Shown: positions 35,856-48,204 of the stretch, in pieces
Layout of the letters: the number at the start of each line of letters is the position of its first letter
How positions within the stretch are numbered: position 1 is the stretch's first letter
Assembly (NCBI GenBank): GCA_025677815.1
Contig: JAIXMP010000002.1
Coordinates: 1,984,001-2,048,000, forward strand
DNA: 64,000 nt
Direction: 5' to 3'
Source: Phascolomyces articulosus
Taxonomy: Eukaryota; Mucoromycota; Mucoromycetes; Mucorales; Lichtheimiaceae
The notes under the pieces: model-generated
Databases searched by the model: none
What the model was told of the DNA's origin: nothing
What the model saw: the letters and a program-made list of their open reading frames with translations, nothing else
Made by a program: the position numbers and the translations under genes

Positions 35856-37346
35856 ATGCCACCACAACGACACGATTATCATGATGAAGAGGAAGAGGAA
35901 GAATTATTGTACGACATGAATAAACTGGACCACCCAGTGGGAGGAGGGATAAGACACCACAGTGAAGATGATGATGAATTTATTTATAATCAAGACGACG
36001 CGCCATTACTAACGGATGACGACCATACTGGTTCAACACGAGCATCCAAACGAGGAGGATGGTTCACCACATTACGTCAAAAGATACCCAATTTTCGCCT
36101 CTCCTCACCCTCCTCTTCCATTCAAAAACAATCTTCATCCAGACAACGACCACCACGAAAATGTTGTTGTTGTCGATTGTCTCTTTGTTTAATCATCACG
36201 GCGCTTATGACCGTCGCCTTCTTTATCTGGAGTTTATTTTACTTTTCACCCGCCACGTTACCCGAACCCACGGTTCCCGATAAATCCACCAATACCGACG
36301 CACGATTCCTTACTCTCAATATATTTATGCGACCACCCGGTGTAAAAAACAACAAATCGGATTACAAGGAACAACGGTTGGATTATATTATCAAGTATAT
36401 TTTACCTCATTATGATGTGATTACGATTCAAGAAGCTTTTGCCTTTGCCAATCGAAGGATTGATACATTGCAAGTCGCCGCACGCGAATTAGGATTCAAT
36501 TATCAAGTCGCTTCTCCACGTCATTACCCCTGGCAATTGGCTGCGGATGGTGGATTATTATTGTTATCGCGTTTCCCTATTGCTACTTCCAATGTATTAG
36601 AGTTCCCACGCGGGCTACATAGCGATTGGCTATCGAAAAAGGGTACATTGCATGCATTGATTGAATTGAACGAGCATCGGTCCGTGCATTTATATACTAC
36701 ACATACGCAAGCATCGTATGATAGCAATGGTCAGTTGAATCAAGATGATACGGATATGCGACTCAGTCAATTTGCTTTGGTACATCAATTTATTTCCGAT
36801 ACAGCAAGAGAAGATGGTTCTCCCATTATGATCATGGGTGATTTGAATGTGGATGCTTCCAAACATGATCTACCGAAAACTGCGCATGCAGTCCATAGTT
36901 CGGATGCTTATATCAAAATGGTGCAGATTTTGAATGGAACTGGATTACCGGATGGAACGTACAAGGATTCTTGGCATATTGATACCATGAAGGATGTCGT
37001 TTATGAACAATTTGGATATCACCCTGTGACCTTTGGTAATATCATTACTACCAATACAACATCATCACAACGAGAAGGAGAAGAAAAGAAGGAAGAAGAG
37101 GAGGAGGAAGGGATTATACCCGCTGAAACTGTATTGACCCATTGGGATCAACAAACTACCGTTCAAAGTATTGATCGTATCTTTTGGGCTGATCGATTCT
37201 CTAAAACTATCACCGTTAATAATATCACGATTGAAAAGTTTTTGATTGCAGACAATGATCAATTAACAGAAGAAGAAAGAAAAGACATTGAGTTTACACA
37301 AATATCAGATCATTATGGTATGAGTTGTCGTGTGGAATTAATCTAG
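35856..37346 (+). CDS. Membrane-anchored neutral sphingomyelinase-like phosphodiesterase (DNase I fold)
   Basis: Single-exon, 496 residues from the ATG at 35856. Residues 1-107 are a hydrophilic, acidic cytosolic-type region. A CCCC cluster (103-106, candidate palmitoylation) precedes one membrane segment (about 108-130, LCLIITALMTVAFFIWSLFY), giving a type II anchor. The rest is an endonuclease/exonuclease/phosphatase domain: LTLNIFMRPPG, the metal-binding Glu in TIQEAFAF, THTQA, GDLNVD, and the catalytic His in SDHYG (His486). These are the marks of Mg-dependent neutral sphingomyelinases, which hydrolyse sphingomyelin or inositol phosphosphingolipids to ceramide. A K/E-rich insert near residue 410 interrupts the domain. 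The substrate cannot be read from sequence; another EEP phosphodiesterase is possible. A ceramide synthase gene lies 13 kb further on. Confidence 0.88.
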   Translation: MPPQRHDYHDEEEEEELLYDMNKLDHPVGGGIRHHSEDDDEFIYNQDDAPLLTDDDHTGSTRASKRGGWFTTLRQKIPNFRLSSPSSSIQKQSSSRQRPPRKCCCCRLSLCLIITALMTVAFFIWSLFYFSPATLPEPTVPDKSTNTDARFLTLNIFMRPPGVKNNKSDYKEQRLDYIIKYILPHYDVITIQEAFAFANRRIDTLQVAARELGFNYQVASPRHYPWQLAADGGLLLLSRFPIATSNVLEFPRGLHSDWLSKKGTLHALIELNEHRSVHLYTTHTQASYDSNGQLNQDDTDMRLSQFALVHQFISDTAREDGSPIMIMGDLNVDASKHDLPKTAHAVHSSDAYIKMVQILNGTGLPDGTYKDSWHIDTMKDVVYEQFGYHPVTFGNIITTNTTSSQREGEEKKEEEEEEGIIPAETVLTHWDQQTTVQSIDRIFWADRFSKTITVNNITIEKFLIADNDQLTEEERKDIEFTQISDHYGMSCRVELI

Positions 37347-37649
37347 TCTAATCTTTTTTTTTCTGTTATTGGTGTTGTTTATGTATTTTTAATAATAATA
37401 AGAATGATATATAAATACTATTGTAATATACTATATAATTTGTAATAATAATAAAGAGAAAAACAAGAGAGGCGTTTTACAAAAAAAAAAAAAAAAGAAA
37501 GAAAGGATGGATCATATAGGGTCATGGTTAAGGTCGAATAGAAATGGATTTAGTAGTTAAGGAAACAAAAAGATAAATAGTAATGGTAGTAGTAACTAGG
37601 GAGGGGGGAATAAATTAATGGAAACAAAAGACAATAAAGAGAAACAGTT
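37347..37649. other. Convergent 3' region
   Basis: Between the stops of the plus-strand phosphodiesterase and the minus-strand coactosin-PH gene. AATAAA-like words on the plus strand (37430-37460) and a poly-A run at 37480-37495. Nothing else seen. Confidence 0.5.
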
Positions 37650-38593
37650 TTAAGATGAAATAACTGTCTGTAACGCAGTAAGAATCGTGGTACATTCATT
37701 CTTATTATCAGCAAAGACTTGATAAGATCCTTCCTTTTGTGTTTCGAGTACAAATGCATTGGGTACAAAAGTTTCACGTTCTTGATCAATGGGACTAAGA
37801 CGAGTTACAGTTCTTAAATCGATGACATGTACTGGGGATGGGTTCTATTATCCGTCATCATTTTTAAAACAAGAATGGATTAGTTTTTATGCTAATCTAT
37901 TTCGCTCTTCCAAAAAAAATAAAATAAAAATAAATTAGTATTTGTAACTTACCAATTCATCACGATAGAAAGCCAAGTTTTTACCACGAATCATGATATA
38001 TCGACGTCTCCAGAACTAAATTACATTTATAATTTATTAGGATTCCATCATGGTGATATAAATATTCATTCAAAAAACAAAAAAACACTTACTGGACTTG
38101 TGCTAGGTTGAACGGAAGCAAACCCACACAACATCACCTAGTAATATCATAAAAACATGTCAATGTTAATAACACTTTCTCTTCTCCTTTTTTTTTGTCT
38201 ATCGAACGAACGATGACAAAAAAAACCCCCCCATTTCTCCCCTTCAAGACAAGTGGTAATATTTACATCTTTATTCTTTTCAGCTTCCTTCATACGTCGT
38301 TCCATGGCCTTTTGTTCCTCCAAACGATGCTTTTCAGCCTCTGCCTTCTTTTTCGCTTCAGCTTCAGCTGCTTTCTTTTGAGCTGCAGCTTCAGCCTCTG
38401 CCTTTTTCTTTGCTTCCAAAGCTTGTTGTTTCTTTACTGCTGCTTCTGCTTGTTGTTGTTTCTTTAAAGCTTCTGCTTCTTCCAATTGTTTTTGTTCCAA
38501 TTCTTTACGTTTCTTTTCAGCTTCTTGACGTTGTTGTTTTTCAATTGCTTTCTTTTCAGCCTCCTTACGTTGTTGCTGTTCCTGTTCTTCTCT

Positions 38594-38624
<31 letters not shown>

Positions 38625-39755
38625 GCAGCAGCGGCAGCTTCTTTTTCTGCAGCTTCCTTTTGTTGTTGTTGTTGTTGTTGTTTTTCAAGAGCAGCGGCTT
38701 CTGCCTTTTTTTTTTTTTCAGCTGCTTCTTTTGCCAATTGTTCCTCTTGTTTTTGACGTTTTAACAAAGCTTCTGAATTATCTTGTTGTGGTGAAGGAGG
38801 AAATTCTTCACTAGCTTCCACAAACGATTCAGGTTCGTCCATGACTTGTTCACTGGAAGGAGGTGGCGTTTGTTGCGATTTACGACGTGCAGCTAATGAA
38901 GAACGTTTACGTTCGGACATGGAAGGAGGTCGAGATCGATTGGGTACTTGGTTTTCATTTAATTTAAGTCGTGTACGGATATTAGCATCACTCACATCAT
39001 TGAGTGAAGACGCCGTGATTTGAGCGTTATGTGATTTTAGTATCGCTGCAACCGATCGACTATGAACGAGTGCTCGTGCTATAATAAAAATTTAATAAAA
39101 TAAAAGTGATAAGTAATTGAATGAATTGATGATAGATAGAAAGAAAAAAAAATTAATTGCATGATAAATTGATCTTGTTACCTCGACGCACGCCACTTTT
39201 TTTGTTCATAGAAAAAATAAAATAAAAAGGTTGGGTCAGTCAATGGTTTTGCATATAAACAATCATGTACGATGATTTGAAATGTCGTTTTATTTACCTA
39301 ACTTGTTCCGATACCCAAGTAATAAGAATAAATCGACCATCCATTCTTACAAAACCATAAAGGACTTCATTGGTAAGATGTTGACGAAATTCACTAGCAA
39401 TATCATTTAATAGATTGATCATTTTGAGTAACAAATAAATAGGACATATACCTCCCTTCCCCAAAAAAATAAATAACACTCCCTCCTTGTATCCCTAACC
39501 ACCTTATAAAATATATGTTACCTTAAGCCACCAGTGCCTTTGGAATAAAGTGAAATGACATCGCGAGTATCATTATAACCGAGAATCAACCTTTTTAAAT
39601 GATTGTTTATGAAACAAAAGACATCAGATGAGTTGAATAAATTTATCTACACATATATACACGAGCGCGCTTTGTATTATTTACCAGTTAGTATCTTCAG
39701 CTTGTTCAATTTCAGTATAAGCTTGAACGATTTTAGGATCAGATAAATCACACAT
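37650..39755 (-). CDS. Coactosin-like ADF-H + coiled coil + PH domain protein
   Basis: Eight exons on the minus strand: 39685-39755, 39522-39590, 39298-39393, 39182-39195 (14 nt), 38267-39078, 38093-38137, 37953-38015, 37650-37844; 454 residues, phases agree throughout. The N-terminal 120 residues are an ADF-homology domain of the coactosin/drebrin type: LILGYNDTRD, GGLSEFRQHLTNEVLYGFVR and ILITWVSEQVSGVRRARA align with human coactosin (ALITWIGENVSGLQRAK). A long A/E/K/Q-rich coiled coil follows (about residues 190-330). A C-terminal PH domain has SPFWRRRYIMIRGKNLAFYR, then VHVIDLRTVTRLSPID and GSYQVFADN. Coactosin-type domains bind F-actin and PH domains often bind phosphoinositides, so an actin-membrane linker is inferred. 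The acceptor of exon 3 was chosen at 39394-39397 because it restores both phase and alignment. Confidence 0.8.
39182..39195 (-). other. 14-nt micro-exon of the coactosin-like gene
   Basis: Minus-strand TGGCGTGCGTCGAG, between an A-rich acceptor (AAAAAAAG) and a GTAAC donor. It joins phase 2 to phase 1 and gives the conserved V-S-G-V-R-R-A. Alternatively an ATG at 39209 just upstream could start a shorter transcript reading MNKKSGVRR. Confidence 0.65.
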
Positions 39756-40386
39756 GATGAAAAAGTGAGATGAAAAAGAATGGAAAGAGAGAGTTAATAA
39801 TAATAAAAATAGTTAAAAAAAGGTACAGAAATAAAAGAAGACTAAAAACTTTAACAAAACAAAAATACGGGTTGGCCAAGTGGTACGACCATTTAGTGGG
39901 TTGTACTACATTGAAAATACGCTTATAACAACAGCACACAATACACAACAATATATATTTATATATTATTTTCTCAGTTATTATTATAGAATATATATAT
40001 ATGTATATAGGAAATCACCAAAGGAAAAAAAAATGGGTTTATTTTAATAATGGATTGATCAAACATAAAAAAAAAAGAAATGATTACAAGAAAAAAAAAC
40101 AAACAAATAAAACGAATAAAAATGAAGGTATATCAAAAGAGAGGTAGATAAGAAAGATAGAGGAATAAAAGGACGGGTGGCAAATGTACAAAGGGAAGTG
40201 TAGAGAGGAAGGGTAATATATAAGATATGTTTTTTTGAAAAGTGAATCCATTGAACAAATCCATCTTTTCCAGGTATCACACAAAAAAAAAAAAAATAGA
40301 AGAGATGAAATTTTACACAAGAGAAATATATATATCAATATATATATATATATATATAAAGAAGGGTTTAGAGGAAGTAATGTTGT
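39756..40386. other. Spacer: promoter of the coactosin-PH gene and 3' UTR of the CLIP gene
   Basis: A+T-rich. A GGTTGGCCAAGTGGTACGA string near 39870 resembles a tRNA A box but lacks a B box and folds poorly by eye. (TA)n tracts at about 39990-40010 and 40327-40358. Confidence 0.5.
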
Positions 40387-43300
40387 TTAAAAGGTTTCGT
40401 TTTGATTCGGACAATGAATGGTAGTATGTAATCCATATTCGTCACAATTTTCACAATACTAAATTTTATAATGCATCATGATGTTAGTATATAATATGGT
40501 GAGAGTCATCTTTTTTTATACAAAAAAAAATAAAATAAAGTACTTACAGGTCGTTCAGTAGCGGTTGTTTCTTTACTGTTTGTATTATTATTAGTAGAAG
40601 TGGGTGGTAATACAGCTTTGCACGTGTAGATCGTATGGCCTGTCACTTCACAAATTTCACAAAAAGGACCATCATCCGTAGGAGGACCATTACTACTACT
40701 GCTACTACTACTCTTACTCAACGTACTACTACCACCATCCTCACTCTGCTGTCGTTGTTGTTGCTGTTTGAGTGTTTGCTTCATATCCGACAATTCATTC
40801 TTGAGACGACTCGCTTGTTTTCGTTCCTTTTCTAAAGCTTCTTCAAGATCAGCTTCCTTAAAAATCTTGGATTCAATCAACGATTCGAGCTCGGCAATAT
40901 CGCGGTTCAAAGTCGCCACTTGACGTTGATGACCACGTTCTTCTTCGGCTTGTTTTTCCTTGCATTGACGTAATTCCGTATTTTGTTTCACCGTCATTAC
41001 TTCCATTTGACGTTGCGCTTCTGTCAATTGTTGTTGTAAGCGTTCAATCCGTTCTTGATCTGTTTGACAATCATCTAAACCTTGAGGCACTCTAGGTTGT
41101 TCTGAATGTAATTTTTCGACTTCGTCCATTAATTTCATGCATTCATTTTGAACTTGTTTGTGAGTGTCATTCAAAGTATCGAATTCTTTGGCAAGACGTT
41201 TGTTTTCGGATTGAAGTGTATCCAATTGTTTCTTGGTATCTTGAGCGTTACCACTATGACCAGAGGCAGAAGATAATAATAATTCAGCTTGTTGTTTTTG
41301 TTTACTCAACATGGCATTTTGAGCTTCCAGTTTTTCAATTTCTTGACGCAACATGACGAGTTCTTTGGTATGTTGTTCTCGTTCCTTGGTCAAAGAATCA
41401 GTATCAGCACCATATTTACGCAAATCAGACAAAGCAGCTTCAGCACGATTCAAACTATCTTGAGTCGTTTGCAAATCACGTTCGGTCTTTTCCTTGGCTT
41501 CTGTCAATCGACGTAATTCACCTTCGGTCTTTTTCTGACTTTCCACAGCCGTACGTACATCTTGCAAGTATTTGGAACTCACATTTCGTTGTTCCTCATA
41601 ATCGCCTTGTAAACGAGTCGCTTGCTCTTGCAATTTTTCATTTTCCTTGGCCAACTTGTCACTTTGTTTGACTTGTTCGCGCAACTTGTCAGTTTCAGCC
41701 TTGAGGGTTTCGTAAAGAGCTTTTTCCTTAACAACGGCTTGAGCATTCATTTCCACGTTATCCATCAATCGCTTTCGTTCACTTTCCCAAACGTCCTTGA
41801 TCTTTTCCACTTCATCGGACGTATCACGCGCGTTCACCAATTGATCCATTTCTTGCTTCAATTTCGTAATGGTGGTATGCAACTCTTGTTTTTCTTGGGT
41901 TTGTTGATCATTGGCATTGGCCATTTCCTTTTTCAATTCTTCCATGGTGGCTTCATACGTTTCAATGGCTTCCACACCAGCTTTACGCAATTCTTCACGT
42001 TCTGCTTCCAACGAAGTGACTTTACGTTGTTCATCCATCAATCGAGCATTGATAGCCTCCATATCGACTCGATGTAATTCGACTGAACTTTCATACAATT
42101 CAATACTTTCCATACCGGCCTTTTTCAATTCTTCCACGGATTGATCCAATTGTTCAATACGTTTACGATAATCTTCCACATTGGCCGTTTCTCGTTTCAA
42201 ATGTTCCTTGGCTTGATTCAGTTCACTCTTGAGTTTATTGTATTCTTCTTGAGAAGCACAATTTTGATGTTGTAACCATTTTTGTTCTAATTCTTGGACT
42301 TCTTCACGTAACCTTTCTTTTTCACGTTGATGACGATCAGCATCCGCTTTAGTTCGACGGACTTCACGTTCCCGTTCTTCCGCCATGTTACGATGCATTT
42401 CGACTTGTTCGGACAAGGTACCCAAAAACATATCCTTGGCACGCATGGATTCCATTAAAGAAGCCATTTTTTCATGAACTTCTTCCATTTCAATTTCCAT
42501 TTGCATTTGTCGTTCACGCATTTCTCCCGGATCATCGGAATAAAAGTTAGAAGTCGTCATGACATTTTTCGATGCTTGAAGTGCAGCAGCATTGGCTTCA
42601 GCCATGGTCACTTGTTGTTCTAATTCTTGAACACGATGTTCCATATGCACTTTTTCTTTACGAATTTGAGTGACTTGTTCTTGTAATTGATCACGTTCCT
42701 TGATCAAATCTTGTTGTTCTTGTTCCAATTCTTGAACCTTGTGTTCCAATTTCTTGATTGAGGATTGAATATGTTCTTTTTCTTGATCCCAGGATTTACG
42801 CTTTTGTTCATGGTCTTGTTTAATTTCTTCCACAATAGCTTTATGACCTTCTAAAGTGAAATATGATTCATCATTCGCATTGTTATTACCGTCAGTGGCA
42901 CCACCACCTTCTTTGCCTTCGGCTGCTGATTTGCGGAGTACGACCGAACGTTCCAAAATTTGTTCAGCCGTTTTATTTTGTGCATTTTCAAGCTTTAAAA
43001 ATTTATTTTCGGCTTCCAAGACTTCAACACGGACTTGAAGCTGTTGTAAACGCATTACAGCTTCATCAGGAGCTTGAGAAATGGCTTCTCCCAACATACG
43101 TTCCAATCGAGCATGAGGATCAATGGGTTCTTCGTGAGTAGAAGGTAAATTAGCAGGAACAGGAGTATCCGTCAACATTTCATGCATGTCATCATCATAT
43201 TCATCATGTAAACTATGATTCGTAGGTGTCATGGCTGGTGATGGAATACCATCTTGTTGTTGAGGTTGTTTAGAGGGCTGTTGTTGTTGAGGGTGACTAT

Positions 43301-44288
43301 TACTTGTACTACGACGAGTCGGGGTTGGTGATTGAACGGATGAAACGACGGAACGTCGAACACCCGCTGTTGTACGAGTTGATGAACCGGAAGAAGATGA
43401 TCGTTTCGAACGAGTGAGTTGAGAAGCTGTCATGCCTACATAACGTGCAGCACGAGATCCAACACGTTGTTGAGGTGGTGAAGGGGATCGAATACCATCA
43501 TTTAATGAAGCTACTTTAGATGCTTGAACGAAGATACCTGTATCGGGTGGACAAGCAAAATATCGTATGCTAAAATAAAAAAAATGTAATATAAAATATT
43601 TCAATTTAATACTCCTTAATTTTATATATATAAAACTCAGGGCAGAAAAAAAAAGAGCACTATTCGTCCGAGACACACTAGTAAAGATACTTTGCCACAC
43701 ACAAAGTAAGGGAAAAAATAAAAAAAAAACTTACTTTCTAACAGATCCATCATTTTTACCAGTACCTACAATATCTAGTTGAATACCAGCCCAAACACCT
43801 TCTTTAAATTGGGTAGTACCTAAAAATTGTAAGGTACCCACAATACCCATTGAATCCACAGCCACACGATCTCCTAAACGAAGTGAACCACCACCACCAC
43901 TATGACTACGTTGAATAGGACTTGTAGGTGTTTGTTTAGATAAAGGACGTTGACGAGCATTCGTTGGTGTAGTCGTGATAACGGTAGGTTTAGGGGAAGT
44001 GGTAAACGAAGTACGAGGAGACGTCATGGCGGTACCAGCAGAACCAAAAGAAGATAAAGAATAACGTGAAATAGCAGAACTAGGTGATTCCACTTCGTCA
44101 TAAGATGAGATGGAGGTACGTGAAAGACGACTTGATTTTGATGATTTTAAAGTAGGTACGGGAGGTGGTGGCGTTTGGTCCGGATGATGCTTTCTCCGTC
44201 TCAAGTCAAGTGATGGTTGTCGTGAAAGTCGTTTCGTATTTGTTGTAGGCGGCTGGATGCCGCTATTGGCACCGGGTATTCTTGACAT
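40387..44288 (-). CDS. CLIP-170-like microtubule plus-end tracking protein (CAP-Gly, coiled coil, two zinc knuckles)
   Basis: Three exons: 43735-44288, 40548-43569, 40387-40458; 1215 residues. The N-terminal 135 residues are S/P/R-rich. One CAP-Gly domain (about 137-210) includes LRLGDRVAVDSMGIVGTLQF, GTTQFKEGVWAGIQLD and the exon-spanning NDGSVRNIRYFACPPDTGIF; the GKNDG groove binds EEY/F tails of tubulin or EB1. A basic serine-rich linker is followed by about 850 residues of heptad-repeat coiled coil (residues 270-1115). Two CCHC knuckles close the protein: CEICEVTGHTIYTC in exon 2 and CENCDEYGLHTTIHC alone in the last, 72-nt exon. This is the layout of CLIP-170, Tip1 and Bik1, which link microtubule ends to dynein/dynactin and the cell cortex. 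Only one CAP-Gly is present, as in fungal members. Confidence 0.93.
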
Positions 44289-46430
44289 TGACTTTATATA
44301 AAGAAGTTGGTTTAATTTTTTTTGATAGTTTTTTTTTGGTGGTTTTTTTTAAAAGAAGAAGAAAAAAAAGAAAAGAAGAAGAAAAAGAGTTTTGGGGGAG
44401 GAGAAAAGAATAAAATAAATAAACCAAAAAAAATGGCTCAGGTCATGCGATAAACTCACTTGTTATAATAAAGTTGTATTTTATAACAAGTACTTATAGT
44501 CAATTATTTTTCATATCGGTAGCTCAAAATGATGTGTAACTTTTGAATACAAAAACGTCACGCGGGTCTTACAACAACATTTATTTCGTTGTTGTCTACT
44601 ATTATAATTTTCAAATGATTCAAATGATTTATATAAAAAGAACCTACATTAATTGATTGTTTATCATTATTATTATTATTTTTAATATTAATATTTATAA
44701 TAACAAAGAGCTCTTAATATTGTCTGTGGTGGATGAATGATATGTACATATGATATTTACTTTACTAACGAAAAACTTATTTTAATGATCAAAACCTTCC
44801 CAAAGGAACTAAACGTACGTAGAGATTAAAACTATTCTGATGTTAATTTTTGTTTATCTATATTTTATATTAAAAAATTTCTTTGTTCTTTATATAAAAA
44901 TAAATAAATAAAAAAAAGACCTGGATCAAAAATGCTATACTTTGACATTCATCACACTTCTCATGGGAAACCATCATACTTATGCACAAAAAAAAACAAC
45001 TAAAACAACAATCTACTAGTTACCATAACCTGCAGTGCAGCGTATGACAGGAAAGGTTTTCCTTTGTTTGTGCTCCGCTTTTCTTTAGAGATGCTACGTT
45101 GGACGATCTGTTAATAATAATAATAATAATAATAATAAAAATGTCGTCATCGAAACTCATTTCGATAATTATGTTATATTATACTATGATTAGAAAAGAA
45201 CAATAAAAAGGAGCTTCTCATAAATAAATACAGAAGCATACTCTCCCTTTTCACTCATTTATTATTATCAAGAAGTATGTATCTCTGTATATTATGTGAG
45301 AGAAAGGAGAAATTCACTTTCTAAATGTTGATAATACGATGATTGATTTTATTAGAAAGGGGTTGTATATAATGTTCAGCAAGTACGTAGAAATGATCTA
45401 CTAAAACTGTATATATATTATTTGTAAAATCCATGGATCTTCCAATGACACTTTTTTTTTCATTGAATCCATGAATAAATGTTATTTACTTACGTACTTA
45501 AAATTTCGTATAACTTTAAAGAATAATTATAGTTGATCAACTAGCATACTCTCTACAAATAATGTCCTTCTTATAATACAAAGGTGGGGGGGGAAGTAAG
45601 AGACTGGAAGAACCAAAAAATCTTGATGCATATAAAAAGAACGTGCTCCCTTTTCTGTCTCTTTCAAGTATTCTTCTCTCTTTCTCTTTCTCTCATTCTC
45701 CTACCTACCTACTTACATGTACTAGATTTCAATTAGTCCTATTCACTGTCAAATTGCATATCTTACTAACACATCATCATCATAACGTGTGTAACAACAA
45801 AACAAGTCTTAAAAATAGAAACACACATTCTAAATAAAAATAAAAAAACAATTGGATAATTCTTGCCAAGTGAATAAACGAGTGGTAAAAGGGCACATTC
45901 TTCTTTTTTTTTTCTCTTTTCTGTGCTTAATTATTATTATTTTTTTAAAAAAAAGAAAGAAAAAAAAGAATCAGTGAAGGGGAAAAAAAACGAATGGATT
46001 GAGTGGAGAAGGGAAAGAAAAACGTGTAAAAATTGTTATGTGTGTTTTGTTATAACTTGAAGGGGGGTAAAAAAGGGGGAAAAAAGAGGTAAGGAGGTTT
46101 GGGATAATCAACTATGATTGTTAAGGGTGTGTGTGTGTGATTGAGATGGTCTGTGATTTTTGATTATTGAGGTATAAAGGAAAAAAAATGAACGCAAATC
46201 GTATCCAAAAACAAAAAGATAAAATATATACAAGTAAAAATAAAAGAAAAAACTAAAGCAAATGGGTAAGGTATATATATATATATATATATCAAAGAAG
46301 TAGAAGGGAGGAGGGAGGGGTATCCATGATTGGGTTATATTTGGTTGTATACAAGAGAACTCATGTTTTTGAAAAGGGTTTGGAACAGTTTGATAATGAA
46401 TAATAGTCAATGATGAAAAGAAAAAGTTCG
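44289..46430. other. 2.1 kb spacer upstream of the CLIP-like gene
   Basis: Holds the CLIP-like promoter and, at the far end, the 3' UTR of the minus-strand PNRC-like gene. A (TAA)n run lies at about 45113-45138, and there are many poly-A/T and pyrimidine tracts. The ORF at 45643-45837 is S/L/H low-complexity and not convincing. Confidence 0.5.
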
Positions 46431-47093
46431 TTAAGGTGAAGCACCTAATTTCAATACTGAACATAAACGTTGTTGTAATTCAATCAAAGTAGGATCTGAT
46501 GATTGTGGTGGATGGGCAGTAGCCATTTTCGTTGGGAAATAAACAGGTCGATGTTCATCTATAGTATGAAATGAAACTGTACGAGGACGTTGTGGAAGTT
46601 GACCTGAATTAGAAGGGGATAAGTAGTGTTGTTGTTGTTGTCGATGATGATGATGTAAAGGATGGGGATGGTGATGTTGAGGTGACAAAAAAGTAGGTAA
46701 AGGTAATGAACTAGGTTCGGGAGCATTATTAAATACAGGTCCCGCATAGTTTGAACGTACTACCGCAGCACTATTTGAACGTCGTCGACGTTGAGGTGTT
46801 CGTAGCATCGTAGATGTAGTTGTTGTACTAGTAGAAAATAGATGTGTGTATTGTTTGTATGGGTATATAAATATTTATATACAAGTTTATTTATAATATT
46901 ACCTTTTACTTAATTCACTATCACTACGGCTCTGCCGTTTAGTAGATACAGACTTGTGATGCTCCGCCAATTTCTTTTTACCAGCTTGTTTCTTTGAAGT
47001 AGGTAAAGAAGCATGGTCATGTAATTGTAACGATTTCGAACGTTGAGGTGAAGGTGAAGTAGTTGATGGTGATTTCGAAATAGTGAGTGTCAT
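46431..47093 (-). CDS. PNRC/Edc1-like short protein, candidate mRNA decapping activator
   Basis: Two exons, 46903-47093 and 46431-46827 (phase 2 junction), give 195 residues. The N-terminal part is basic and disordered (KKQAGKKKLAEHHKS). A conserved-looking motif in exon 2, NYAGPVFNNAPEPSSLPLPT, matches the pattern found in fungal PNRC/Edc1-type proteins ('YAG-x-x-F-x-x-x-P-x-P-x-x-LP-x-P-x-F'), where a proline-rich segment docks on Dcp1 and stimulates Dcp2 decapping. An H/Q-rich stretch and a short C-terminal helix (LIELQQRLCSVLKLG) follow. The identification rests on this single motif. Confidence 0.65.
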
Positions 47094-48071
47094 TGTGTGT
47101 GATAAGGAGTTTGTTATTTTATATTTTTCTTGGAAAGTAACGAAAAGGAATCTTTTTTTAGTTATAATTTAAAAAAAAACGATAAGAAAATATATTTGTA
47201 AAAAAAAAAAATAAAGGAACAATAAAGAAGTATGTATTTTTTTTATAAGGTTTTTTTTAACGATAAGAAGAAAATAAAAGGGTGGTGAAGTTCATATACA
47301 AATTTATATAAAAAAAGGTGTTAAAAAAGAAGAAGAGAAGGAAAGGAAAAACTCAAAGGCAAGTTATTTTTTTTTAAGCTGCATGACCTACGGTTAACTC
47401 CGCGAGTTACCATTCAGCACCTGATGAAAGGTAGCTATTAAGCTCCTCATCATGTATTATTTGGATAAGGGGAAGGAGGATTTATTCATGAAGCTTATCT
47501 TTGTCCTTTTCTTTATCATATGAACAATCACCGTTATTATTCTTGTTATTGACGACAACGATTTCTTAATAATGCAATATTTTTTTATATTTATCAAATA
47601 TGTATTAAAAAAATGAAACATATCAAATTAAAGATGATATTTTTCAGTTTCATATAAACACGGTTTACAATGAACCACTCCCTCCAGCCCATTCACTACT
47701 GGCAACTACGTGTGTACTAGTAAATAATAGTGACGCCAAGCATATATATCTTGAGAAAAAATAGAATAAGCTAATTAAGGTCCCAAAAAAAGATTGTTAT
47801 TATCCAAAACAAGAAATCAATAATTTCCCACCCATATTTCAATTTAAAGGTACTACTTTATGGTGCTCAAGTAGATCTATTACCTTTTGAATGATATGTC
47901 TATTATCTAATGATAATGGATAGTAATAAAAAATACATCCTCTATTTTTGATATATGAAATAAAACCCCATGTTCATTCATTCATTCCTCCTCCCCCTCA
48001 AATTACTGCGACAATGATAATATAACTTATTATGAGTCATTACAAAGAAAAGAAATGATGGGTCATTATTG

Positions 48072-48204
48072 TTAGCGTAGTCTAGTGAACGAATTAAAAT
48101 ATTTATAGACATATACTGCGGAAGAATATTTTATAACCAGCAAACACCATCCACCGACGAAACCTACTGCGACAAGTGTCAGTACCTTATCGTCATTCCT
48201 CTCT
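48072..48204 (-). other. Possible terminal exon of a small membrane protein
   Basis: After a poly-T tract and an ATCCACAG acceptor, the minus strand has an open stretch of 43 codons (RNDDKVLTLVAVGFVGGWCL, then LVIKYSSAVYVYKYF) ending at TAA. It holds one plausible membrane helix. No convincing upstream exon with a donor was found, so it could be chance or a relic. Confidence 0.25.

Noticed and set aside
38195..38814. Overlapping plus-strand ORFs rich in Leu/Phe/Val
   Set aside because: They are antisense shadows of the A/E/K/Q-rich coiled coil of the coactosin-PH gene.
39860..39930. GGTTGGCCAAGTGGTACGA string like a tRNA-Leu/Ser A box
   Set aside because: No B box (GGTTCGANTCC) within 100 bases and no matching acceptor stem.
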